Below, one piece after another: positions 16,625 through 24,764 of a stretch of 64,000 bases of DNA. Made by a program: the position numbers and the translations under genes. The DNA lies in the NCBI GenBank assembly GCA_964525995.1, contig CAZGIM010000001.1:1-64000 (forward strand). Reading direction: 5' to 3'. The DNA is from CAIVAT01 sp964525995. Lineage in GTDB: Bacteria; Bacteroidota; Bacteroidia; Bacteroidales; FEN-979. Each line of letters starts with the position of its first letter. Within the stretch, counting starts at the first letter, position 1. The notes beneath the pieces were generated by a model. The model was given only the letters and a program-made list of their open reading frames with translations. It searched no databases and was not told the DNA's origin.

Positions 16625-17371
16625 ATGAAAATTGTTGGTGTTATACCTGCCCGGTATGCCTCAACGCGATTCCCCGGGAAGCCCCTGGCAATTATCGATG
16701 GAAAATCAATGATCCGCAGGGTTTACGAACAGGCTATGAAGTGTTCCGGGTTGATGAAAGTCATCGTGGCAACCGACCATGAGGCTATTGCTAATCATGT
16801 GAGGACGTTTGGGGGTGAGGTTAGGATGACGGGAAGCCATCATGGGAGTGGTACCGAACGATGCAACGAAGTTGCAGAACAGCTCAGGTCAGAAGGTGAA
16901 GAATTTGACTATGTAATTAATATTCAGGGAGATGAGCCATTTATTGCACCTCAGCAGATCGGGCAGTTAATTACCGGTTTATTGGATGACAAACCTCCCA
17001 TCGCCACCATGGTAAAAAAAATCGATAACACAGCCGATCTTCAGAGTTCCAACGTGGTCAAAGTTGCTATCGATCAGCATGGGTTTGCAATGCTTTTCAG
17101 CAGGTCGCCTGTTCCCTATGTACGTGATCACCCTCCATCCGACTGGATAAAGGTCACAGATTTTTTCAAGCACCTTGGAATATATGCTTATAAATCGTCC
17201 ATCCTTCGCGAAATCGTTGCACTGCCCCCCACCGGGCTTGAGTGTGCCGAATCGCTCGAACAATTGAGATGGCTTGGGAACGGGTACCCAATCATGACAT
17301 ATCAAACAGAATATGAAAGTATTGCGATCGACGTTCCATCCGATTTATTAAAAATTACTAACAGATTCTGA
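16625..17371 (+). CDS. kdsB: 3-deoxy-manno-octulosonate cytidylyltransferase
   Basis: KdsB activates Kdo with CTP to CMP-Kdo for LPS inner-core assembly. Signatures include 'IPARYASTRFPGKPLA', 'VVATDHEAIANHV', 'GTERCNEVA' and 'NIQGDEPFI'. I prefer the ATG at 16625 because the family begins 'MK-I-GVIPARYAS'; an in-frame ATG at 16604 would add seven residues. The length of about 248 residues is normal. The 155 bp upstream hold no gene. The HU-SPOR gene follows closely. Confidence 0.95.
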   Translation: MKIVGVIPARYASTRFPGKPLAIIDGKSMIRRVYEQAMKCSGLMKVIVATDHEAIANHVRTFGGEVRMTGSHHGSGTERCNEVAEQLRSEGEEFDYVINIQGDEPFIAPQQIGQLITGLLDDKPPIATMVKKIDNTADLQSSNVVKVAIDQHGFAMLFSRSPVPYVRDHPPSDWIKVTDFFKHLGIYAYKSSILREIVALPPTGLECAESLEQLRWLGNGYPIMTYQTEYESIAIDVPSDLLKITNRF

Positions 17372-17420
17372 AGGTTCCGTCATGAAAGACGTATCTTTAC
17401 GCTCTGAAATCAAAGGAAGT

Positions 17421-18533
17421 ATGGATATTAAGATATGTATTTCATCCCTGCTTGCGTTTCATGACTGTGTGATCATCCCGGGATTTGGCGGTTTCATCGG
17501 AAACTACTCCCCGGCCCGGATTGATCCGGTACATCACGCGTTTCAACCACCATCAAAAAAATTGCTGTTCAATATCAATTTAAAGCAAAACGACGGTTTG
17601 TTAGCCAGCACGGCCGCTTCATCATTTGGAATTTCCTATGAAGAGGCAGGCCGGCTGATCGATGATTTTACCACCGGCTCACTGAATCAAATCAAAGCAG
17701 GAAAGGCCATTGTGATACCCGGTGTCGGACGTCTTTTTTCGGGACGCGAAGGGATTATTCTGTTTGAACAGGATAAAACAACCAATCTGTTACCCGAAGC
17801 CTTCGGGCTAACTTCTTTTATCTCACCTCCGATTGTACGGAACAGCCTTTCGGTACCTCGTAACCCAACAAGTGTGCCCTTCAGCGAGCAAATTACAAAA
17901 AAAGGCTTCCACCTGACCCGTTCTTTAAAATGGGCTGCTGTTCTGGCAATCCCGATTGCAGCTGCTGCCATTATCGGGATCAGTCAATACCACAAAGGTT
18001 CACCTGATCCTGCCAACGATGCCGGAATTCTCAGCTCTGTCTTTTCAAGGTTTTCTTCAACCTCACTGGTCGAAAAAAAGGAGGCTCCGGAGCCCACTTC
18101 ATCAGAACCGTTCCAGTATGAAGCAACTCCTTCTGTATTTGAATCCAATACAAATTCAGAATTACAGGGAGACCAGGAGCTTACTGTCAGTAACGAACCC
18201 GTGTCGGGATCGGGTACAATAAATTCACCTGATCTGAATAGCGAAAGCTTCACTACCAACGCAGCTAGGGTTTCAGGAGACTTGGATGGTCCGGTAATGG
18301 ATGAAGGTGGCCGGTTTATTATTATTGTCGGCGCTTTCAGGGAGAAACGCAATGCTGAAAATTTCGTCAGGAAACTTCAGGAGGAGAACACCCATGCTTC
18401 GATCTATGACCGGTCAAAATCGGGATTGTACCGGGTGACCATCGGGACATTTTCGCAAATGGAAGAGGCTTCTCAGCTTCTTGAAACTGCCCGGGCTGGA
18501 GCCTTTTCAGGTGCATGGCTGCTGAAAAAATAG
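17421..18533 (+). CDS. HU-CCDC81-type DNA-binding and SPOR domain membrane protein
   Basis: The N-terminal 140 residues carry the prokaryotic HU-like domain pair of the CCDC81 type ('HDCVIIPGFGGFIGNY', 'DDFTTGSLNQIKAGKAIVIPGVGRL'). A single TM helix follows ('WAAVLAIPIAAAAIIGIS'), then a Ser/Glu-rich periplasmic linker and a C-terminal SPOR domain ('GRFIIIVGAFREKRNAENFVRKL') that binds denuded peptidoglycan. It therefore spans the membrane, with the HU part inside and SPOR outside. An ATG at 17382 would add 13 residues. The gene lies between kdsB and trmB, and 7 bp separate it from trmB. Confidence 0.85.
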   Translation: MDIKICISSLLAFHDCVIIPGFGGFIGNYSPARIDPVHHAFQPPSKKLLFNINLKQNDGLLASTAASSFGISYEEAGRLIDDFTTGSLNQIKAGKAIVIPGVGRLFSGREGIILFEQDKTTNLLPEAFGLTSFISPPIVRNSLSVPRNPTSVPFSEQITKKGFHLTRSLKWAAVLAIPIAAAAIIGISQYHKGSPDPANDAGILSSVFSRFSSTSLVEKKEAPEPTSSEPFQYEATPSVFESNTNSELQGDQELTVSNEPVSGSGTINSPDLNSESFTTNAARVSGDLDGPVMDEGGRFIIIVGAFREKRNAENFVRKLQEENTHASIYDRSKSGLYRVTIGTFSQMEEASQLLETARAGAFSGAWLLKK

Positions 18534-18540
18534 CAGTGTT

Positions 18541-19200
18541 GTGGGAAAGAAGAAGCTGGTTCATTTCCGGGAGAATTTACTTTTTCCACACCTGTTTCAA
18601 CCGACCTATCAGGAATTACAATCCGGGTTTCGTTTAAAGGGACTATGGAACCTGAATTTTTTCGAAAATCAGAATCCGATCATTCTTGAACTTGGTTGCG
18701 GGAAAGGAGAATATACTGTCGGCTTGGCCCGGATGCATCCGGAATATAATTTCATCGGGATCGATTGGAAAGGGGCACGACTTTGGCGTGGGTGCAAGAC
18801 GGTTGAAGAGCTGCAACTTAACAATGCAGGGTTTGTAAGAGCTCAGATTGGACAGATCACACATCTTTTTGCGTCAGAAGAGATTTCTGAAATCTGGATC
18901 ACCTTTCCTGATCCGCAAAAAGGGAAAGAACGCAAACGGCTCACCGCTCCCGGATTTCTTGATAAATACGCAAAAATACTTAAACCCCAAGGTTCGATTT
19001 ATCTGAAAACCGATGATGCATTCTTTTTCTATTACACCCTCGATGTAGTCAGAAAATACGGTTTCAGAGTGATTTCAGCAACTGATGATCTGTATCATTC
19101 AGAAATAACAGGCGAAGTGACAACAATCAGAACCTACTATGAAAGCATCTGGCTGGAATCGGGTAAAAAAATCTGTTATCTGGAATTTAAAATGCAATAA
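18541..19200 (+). CDS. trmB: tRNA (guanine-N7)-methyltransferase
   Basis: This 219-residue enzyme methylates G46 of tRNA. The SAM-binding motif is 'PIILELGCGKGEYTVGLA' and the catalytic region is 'ITFPDPQKGKERKRLTAPGFL'. The start is a GTG at 18541, giving the family-typical 'MGKKKLVHFRENLLFPHLFQP'-like N-terminus. The length is normal. It ends 7 bp before the S46 peptidase start, so the two may be co-transcribed. Confidence 0.94.
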   Translation: MGKKKLVHFRENLLFPHLFQPTYQELQSGFRLKGLWNLNFFENQNPIILELGCGKGEYTVGLARMHPEYNFIGIDWKGARLWRGCKTVEELQLNNAGFVRAQIGQITHLFASEEISEIWITFPDPQKGKERKRLTAPGFLDKYAKILKPQGSIYLKTDDAFFFYYTLDVVRKYGFRVISATDDLYHSEITGEVTTIRTYYESIWLESGKKICYLEFKMQ

Positions 19201-19207
19201 AATAATT

Positions 19208-21373
19208 ATGAAAAGAATTCTGTTTACGATAATCCTTCTTTTCTCTTTGAGCATAAATGCACGTCCGGAGGAGGGTATGTGGATTCCAATGCTGGTAGAG
19301 AAGCTTAATTTTCAACGAATGCAGGACCTGGGTTTGAAGCTGACCGCAGAAGATATTTACAGCGTTAATAACTCAAGTCTGAAGGATGCCATCGTCCATT
19401 TTGGAAACGGATGCACGGCCGAGTTTGTCTCGCCCGAGGGATTGATTCTCACAAATCATCATTGTGGATTTGGAGCCATACAGCGATTGAGTTCGATAGA
19501 ACATGATTATCTGAACGATGGTTTCTGGGCTCATTCATTTGAGGAGGAGTTACCCTGTGCCGGATTGACGGTGTCGCTTTTGGTTAGAATGGAGGAGGTG
19601 ACACAGAAGGTTATGTCAGGAGTCGATGCCTCTATGAATCAACTGGTGAGAGGTCAGGTGATACGAAAAAATATTGAAAATATCGAAAAAGAGGCGATGA
19701 AGGGAACACGGTACAACGCCAAAGTACGTTCATTTTTTTATGGGAATCAATATTATCTGCTTGTCAGTGAAATCTTTAAAGATATCAGACTGGTGGGCGC
19801 ACCTCCCGCGAGCATTGGAAAGTTCGGCGGCGACACCGACAACTGGATGTGGCCGAGGCATACGGGCGACTTTTCGGTTTTCAGGGTTTATGCCGGTAAG
19901 GATAATGAACCGGCCGAATTTTCAAAAGAGAACAAGCCATATCGGCCGCGGCGTTTTTTAACGGTCTCGTTAAAAGGTATTCAGAAAGATGATTTCACTT
20001 TCGTTTATGGGTATCCGGGATCAACCCGGGAGTACCTGGCATCGGACGGGGTGGATCAGATCGCCAATAAAGAGAATCCGCTGCGGATCAAATTACGCCG
20101 GATCCGGCTTGATATTATGGATCAGGCCATGAATGAAAGCCGTAGTGTCAGAATCAAATATTCGGGGAAGGCTAACGGTATCGCCAATTACTGGAAGAAG
20201 ATGATCGGTGAAACCCGCGGTATCAGGAGGATGGATGCAGTATTACGAAAAAAAACGGAAGAGTACCGTTTTCAGATCTGGGCTGATTCAACTCCGGTTA
20301 CCAAAACCAAATATGGCGGGCTGCTGAATTCATTCCATGCTGTTTACCGTGATTACCATAAACCGCAATCTGCCTCCTTGTATTTTTCGGAAGGAGTCCA
20401 GGGGATTGAAGCCGTAAAGTTTTCAGCCGGATTCAGGGAACTGGTGAAACTCAGCAAGGATAAATCGACCAGCAAGGAGCAAATTGAAAAGGTGGTTACC
20501 GGTTTAAAAAAGTCAGCTTCCGATTTCTTTAAAAATTATGATCTTACGATCGACCTCAGGGTGATGCAGGCTTTGTTGTCAGAAATTGCTCAGGGTATGG
20601 ATCCCGGTTATCTGCCAAATCTTTTTAAAACCGAAAAATACCTCGTGAAGCAGGATTACTGTGGATTTGCAAAACGGTACCTGTGCAACTCCATCTTTAC
20701 CGACAGCAGCCGCCTAACAGGGTTATTAGACAACTATCAGGTTTCTGAGGTCAAAAAGATCGAAAAGGATATGATTTTCAGATTGATGCAAGGTTTTTAC
20801 GATGGCAATGACCGGTTTATCCAACCTCAGATCAATCGTTTCGTCTCAATAACCGACAGTTTGCAACGACTTTATATGGAAGGTATTATGGTGATGCACA
20901 AAGGCCGGATCTTCTATCCGGATGCCAATTCCACCCTCAGGATCGCCTTTGGGAGAGTAGATTGTTTTACTCCAGCCGACGGGATTCAATATCAATATTT
21001 TACAACATTGGGAGGGGTGCTTGAGAAAGAAGATTCGACCGTATATGATTATAAAGTCGATGCCGGACTTAAGAAACTTTATGAACAGCATAACTTTGGA
21101 CCTTATGCCGACCGCGACGGGACGATGCATATTGCCTTTATCGCGACCAATCATACCTCGGGCGGGAATTCAGGCAGCCCGGTGCTGAATGCCGAGGGTG
21201 AGCTTATAGGTCTTAATTTTGACCGAAACTGGGAGGGCACATCCAGCGATCTGATGTACGATCCTGCAATGTGCAGGAACATTACGCTTGATATCCGGTA
21301 TTGTCTGTTCGTTATTGACAAGGTAGCGGGATGTAACCGGTTGATAAATGAGATGGTGATCAGTCAACGGTAA
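19208..21373 (+). CDS. S46 family dipeptidyl-peptidase, DPP11-like
   Basis: This 721-residue serine exopeptidase has a signal peptide ('MKRILFTIILLFSLSINA') and acts in the periplasm, removing dipeptides. The triad is visible: His85 in 'LTNHHCGFG', Asp221 in 'RHTGDFSVF' and Ser655 in 'GGNSGSPVLN'. Residue 673 in 'NFDRNWEG' is Arg, the residue that in the family marks Asp/Glu-specific DPP11; DPP7 has Gly there. An upstream in-frame ATG at 19139 lies inside trmB and would bury the signal peptide, so 19208 is the start. The 3' end overlaps the convergent epimerase gene by 10 bp. Confidence 0.93.
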   Translation: MKRILFTIILLFSLSINARPEEGMWIPMLVEKLNFQRMQDLGLKLTAEDIYSVNNSSLKDAIVHFGNGCTAEFVSPEGLILTNHHCGFGAIQRLSSIEHDYLNDGFWAHSFEEELPCAGLTVSLLVRMEEVTQKVMSGVDASMNQLVRGQVIRKNIENIEKEAMKGTRYNAKVRSFFYGNQYYLLVSEIFKDIRLVGAPPASIGKFGGDTDNWMWPRHTGDFSVFRVYAGKDNEPAEFSKENKPYRPRRFLTVSLKGIQKDDFTFVYGYPGSTREYLASDGVDQIANKENPLRIKLRRIRLDIMDQAMNESRSVRIKYSGKANGIANYWKKMIGETRGIRRMDAVLRKKTEEYRFQIWADSTPVTKTKYGGLLNSFHAVYRDYHKPQSASLYFSEGVQGIEAVKFSAGFRELVKLSKDKSTSKEQIEKVVTGLKKSASDFFKNYDLTIDLRVMQALLSEIAQGMDPGYLPNLFKTEKYLVKQDYCGFAKRYLCNSIFTDSSRLTGLLDNYQVSEVKKIEKDMIFRLMQGFYDGNDRFIQPQINRFVSITDSLQRLYMEGIMVMHKGRIFYPDANSTLRIAFGRVDCFTPADGIQYQYFTTLGGVLEKEDSTVYDYKVDAGLKKLYEQHNFGPYADRDGTMHIAFIATNHTSGGNSGSPVLNAEGELIGLNFDRNWEGTSSDLMYDPAMCRNITLDIRYCLFVIDKVAGCNRLINEMVISQR

Positions 21374-22221
21374 ATCTGCACCAGGACATTCTGAAGGGTC
21401 GGGAATTTGAAGCGAAAACCCGCCTCAAGCAATCGTTCAGGTAAAACGCGCTGGCCTTTCAAAAACATCTCGGCTGCTTCACCGAATCCCAATTTCAGGG
21501 CAAAGGAAGGAACATTGAGCCATGCAGGTTGTTTGGTGGCCTTTCCCAGCATATCGGTAAAATCGGCATTGGTAGTGGGGAACGGAGTGACTGCATTAAC
21601 GATTCCGCGGAGCGACTGGTTTTCAATGGTAAAAAAGATGGCATTGATCAGATCGGTGATATGAATGAATGAAAACGGTTGCCGGCCGTCACCGAGTTTT
21701 CCTCCCAGTCCTACCTTAAAAAGTCCGTCGAGCTTCGAAAGTATTCCACCGTCGGGACCCAGGACGATGCCTAACCTGAAGATAACGACACGGGTCACAT
21801 CATCGCAAGCCTTTGCTGTTTCTTCCCATTGCCGGCATACTTCAGCCAGAAATGATGTTCCGTATGTAAAGACTGACTCGGTGTGCTCACCGGTTGAGGC
21901 ATAAATTCCGGTTGCCGACGCCGACAGGAACAGGGAGGGTTTTACGCTTGCTGTCAGGATGGCATCGGAGATCTTCTTCGTAGTATGAACACGGCTTTGT
22001 AGTATCACTTTTTTATATTCCGGTGTCCATCTTTTTGAAATCGGAGCACCGGCAAGGTTGATCACCACATCGGTACCTTCGATAAATTCTTTTAAAAAGA
22101 GCTCATCAGGCAGTTTCAGACTGTCTCTGTTAATCAACTTTACAGTCCAATCCTTATCCCTCATTATCCGGGCCAGGGTTTGTCCGATAAATCCACTGGC
22201 ACCGCTGATTGCTGCGATCAT
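21364..22221 (-). CDS. TIGR01777 family NAD(P)-dependent epimerase/dehydratase
   Basis: This 285-residue short-chain dehydrogenase-like protein has the nucleotide-binding loop 'ISGASGFIGQTLARIM' at its start. TIGR01777/SDR39U1 features are 'DVVINLAGAPISKRW' and 'SASATGIYAS', and a DUF1731-type C-terminus has 'VLPERLLEAGFRFKFP'. The reaction is not known for the family. It is the only leftward gene between 19 and 31 kb, and its start is about 100 bp from mutA, which is transcribed divergently. Confidence 0.9.
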   Translation of the reverse strand: MIAAISGASGFIGQTLARIMRDKDWTVKLINRDSLKLPDELFLKEFIEGTDVVINLAGAPISKRWTPEYKKVILQSRVHTTKKISDAILTASVKPSLFLSASATGIYASTGEHTESVFTYGTSFLAEVCRQWEETAKACDDVTRVVIFRLGIVLGPDGGILSKLDGLFKVGLGGKLGDGRQPFSFIHITDLINAIFFTIENQSLRGIVNAVTPFPTTNADFTDMLGKATKQPAWLNVPSFALKLGFGEAAEMFLKGQRVLPERLLEAGFRFKFPTLQNVLVQIYR

Positions 22222-22252
22222 AGGTTTTTTTTAGTAAAGTTATGGAATTCTT

Positions 22253-22260
22253 TATCTTTG
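22253..22260 (+). promoter_or_regulatory. Putative -7 box (TATCTTTG) for mutA
   Basis: TATCTTTG matches TAnnTTTG and lies 66 bp before the mutA ATG. A T-rich tract about 20 bp upstream may serve as a weak -33 element. The site lies in the divergent spacer with the epimerase gene. Confidence 0.45.
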
Positions 22261-22326
22261 CGATACTGTTCGAGGGGATTTCGACAAAAAAGCATCCCAC
22301 TGAAATTCTAAATTATCTGAATCACT

Positions 22327-24219
22327 ATGGATCAATTGAATGAAAAGAGGTTATTTGAGGAGTTCCAACCTGTTCCGACTAAAGTCTGGGAAGAAAAAAT
22401 CGTAGCTGACCTGAAAGGGGCCGATTACCGAAAAAAGCTGATCTGGAATACCGATGAAGGATTCGAAATAAGGCCGTACTATCGTGCCGAGGATTTGTCG
22501 GGACTGGAGTATCTGAATGCGCTTCCAGATCATGTTCCCTTTGTACGAGGGCTCCGGAAACGTGATAATAAGTGGATCATCCGGCAGGATTTTACAACTG
22601 CTGATCCGTTAAAGGCAAATACGCAAGCCATTGATGCCATCTCCAAAGGAGTGAATTCGGTGGGACTCAATGTGTCGGGTATCACCACCCACAAACAGAT
22701 GTGTGAACTGTTACAGGGAATTGACTTTTCAACGACTGCCATTAATTTTACCACAAGCCGTTCCTATCCGCTCTCCCTGGAGCTTTTCATTTATGAGGTC
22801 AATCACCGGGGCGATGGAGGTGATCATATCAGGGGTTCGATCAATTTTGATCCTATAAGTTATCTCTTATTACATGGCGATTTCTATGTAAACTGGACTC
22901 ATAATGTCGAGGAGGCTGAATATCTGATCAATACGGTGGTGAAGAGGCTTCCGCATTTCAAATCGATCAATGTTAATGGCCATTATTTTCAGGATGCCGG
23001 AGCCAATACCGTACAGGAACTGGCTTTCAGCATGGCTTCTGCCAATGAGTATCTGGCTGGACTTACATCAAAGGGAACCGGCATCGATGCTATTGCGCCC
23101 CATCTTCAGGTTTCCTTTGCAATTGGCCCAAACTATTTCATGGAAATTGCCAAACTTAGGGCTGCAAGATTGTTGTGGAGCCGGATAGTCGAACAGTACC
23201 AACCTGATCGCAAGGAGTCTTTACGGCTCTTTCTCCATGCCCGGACTGCCCGTTGGAATAAGACGCTTTATGATCCTTATGTTAACATGCTTCGGACTAC
23301 TACCGAGGGTATGTCGGCTGTATTGGGAAATGCTGATTCGGTGACACTTGATCCATTCGATGAAAGTTTCCGCAATCCAACGGAATTCTCTTACAGGATT
23401 GCCCGGAACCAGCAACTGGTGTTGAAAGAGGAGTCGTATTTCGATAAAGTCGCCGATCCAGCCGCAGGTTCATATTATATTGAAAACCTTACCCATTCCA
23501 TTGCTCATCATGCCTGGGATCTGTTCAGAGAAATCGAAGCCCGTGGAGGAATTCTCGAATGCATCAGATCGGGTTTCATACAAGAGGAAGTGGCGCGGAG
23601 CAGGCAGAAGAAAGAGAATGACATTGCTCAGAAAAGAATCATTATGCTGGGAACCAACCAGTATCCGAATCCGCTCGAGAACATCAGCGGGAATCTTGAG
23701 TATAAAGACAAAACTGAAAGCCCTGAACCTTTGGCCTATGCCAAACTTACTCCATTCAGAGGAGCCAGTGGATTTGAACAAATGAGGCTGGCAACGGAAA
23801 TGTTTGTCGCCGGAGGGAATAAAAGGCCATCGGTATTTTTATTTACGATGGGTAATCTTGCTATGTTACGAGCCCGCGCCGGCTTTGCTTCCAATTTCTT
23901 TGGATGCGCCGGATACGAGATCATCGATAATCCCGGATTCGGCAGTATTGACGAAGGGGTGAGCGCAGCGCTTGATTCAGGCGCAGAAATCATCGTAATT
24001 TGCAGTTCTGATGAGGAGTATGCGGGAATTGTACCAGATATAACACAACGGATCAAACAGGTGAATCGGGAACTCCTCCTGGTGGTTGCCGGTTATCCCA
24101 AAGATCAGATTGACCGGTTCAAGGAGGCTGGAGTGGATGATTTTATACATGTGAAATGTAATCTTCTTGAAACCTTGACCAGATTTCAGAAAGTATTGAA
24201 AATAAATACCGTACATTGA
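22327..24219 (+). CDS. mutA: Methylmalonyl-CoA mutase, small (beta) subunit
   Basis: This 630-residue subunit partners MutB in converting succinyl-CoA to (R)-methylmalonyl-CoA, the entry to the propionate pathway. Family motifs include 'VWEEKIVADLKGADYRKKLIW', 'IRPYYRAEDL', and 'EESYFDKVADPAAGSYYIE'. The C-terminal B12-domain remnant lacks the D-x-H-x-x-G cobalamin ligand, as expected of the non-catalytic subunit. In most genomes mutB follows directly; here three other genes lie between (24341-27956). Confidence 0.95.
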   Translation: MDQLNEKRLFEEFQPVPTKVWEEKIVADLKGADYRKKLIWNTDEGFEIRPYYRAEDLSGLEYLNALPDHVPFVRGLRKRDNKWIIRQDFTTADPLKANTQAIDAISKGVNSVGLNVSGITTHKQMCELLQGIDFSTTAINFTTSRSYPLSLELFIYEVNHRGDGGDHIRGSINFDPISYLLLHGDFYVNWTHNVEEAEYLINTVVKRLPHFKSINVNGHYFQDAGANTVQELAFSMASANEYLAGLTSKGTGIDAIAPHLQVSFAIGPNYFMEIAKLRAARLLWSRIVEQYQPDRKESLRLFLHARTARWNKTLYDPYVNMLRTTTEGMSAVLGNADSVTLDPFDESFRNPTEFSYRIARNQQLVLKEESYFDKVADPAAGSYYIENLTHSIAHHAWDLFREIEARGGILECIRSGFIQEEVARSRQKKENDIAQKRIIMLGTNQYPNPLENISGNLEYKDKTESPEPLAYAKLTPFRGASGFEQMRLATEMFVAGGNKRPSVFLFTMGNLAMLRARAGFASNFFGCAGYEIIDNPGFGSIDEGVSAALDSGAEIIVICSSDEEYAGIVPDITQRIKQVNRELLLVVAGYPKDQIDRFKEAGVDDFIHVKCNLLETLTRFQKVLKINTVH

Positions 24220-24340
24220 CCAATTGACCTCGCCTGACCAACGGTTCCTTGAGGTATTACCGATGTTAACCGGAACCTGTTATACATAATCCGGGGGGAG
24301 TTAAAAAGGAGTTCTTAGATTATCTGAAACAGTCGACACC

Positions 24341-24751
24341 ATGCAGTCTGATTCTAACAATTCAAATTCTGGAAAGACCTCGTTAACAATTCTGGTTGCC
24401 GAAGACAATGCCATTAACCTCAGGTTGATCACAGCAGCCCTGACCAGGGTCGGTCATACGGTTGATTCGGCAGCTAACGGGGCAATTGCAGTGGAAAAAT
24501 TCACCCAGCAACACTATGATGCCATTCTGATGGACATTATGATGCCCGTAATGGATGGTATCACCGCTACCAGGGAAATCAGGAAGATTGAATCAACAAG
24601 GATTCAACCGGGTCAGGGAAAGGTCAAGATTATCGCGATAACTGCCAATGCCTTTGAGGATGACAGAGCTAAATTTTTTGAGGCGGGAATGGATTTTTAT
24701 ATGAACAAACCTGTCGAAATCGTTGAATTGCAACGCTTGCTGAATCTCTGA
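24341..24751 (+). CDS. Single-domain response regulator (REC)
   Basis: This 136-residue protein consists only of a receiver domain: 'ILVAEDNAINL' (acidic pocket), 'AILMDIMMPVMDG' (phosphoacceptor Asp), 'IIAITANAF' (Thr) and 'MNKPVE' (Lys). There is no output domain, so it probably acts as a phosphate shuttle or by protein binding. It starts 121 bp after mutA and is followed after 13 bp by the large hybrid kinase, its likely partner. Confidence 0.88.
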   Translation: MQSDSNNSNSGKTSLTILVAEDNAINLRLITAALTRVGHTVDSAANGAIAVEKFTQQHYDAILMDIMMPVMDGITATREIRKIESTRIQPGQGKVKIIAITANAFEDDRAKFFEAGMDFYMNKPVEIVELQRLLNL

Positions 24752-24764
24752 AGTCCATACAGAC

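Noticed and set aside
19139..19207. Earlier in-frame start for the S46 peptidase
   Set aside because: It lies inside trmB and would bury the signal peptide; active-site numbering matches DPP11 when starting at 19208.
24220..24340. Possible small RNA or tRNA in the spacer after mutA
   Set aside because: No cloverleaf, terminator or conserved motif is visible in these 121 bases.
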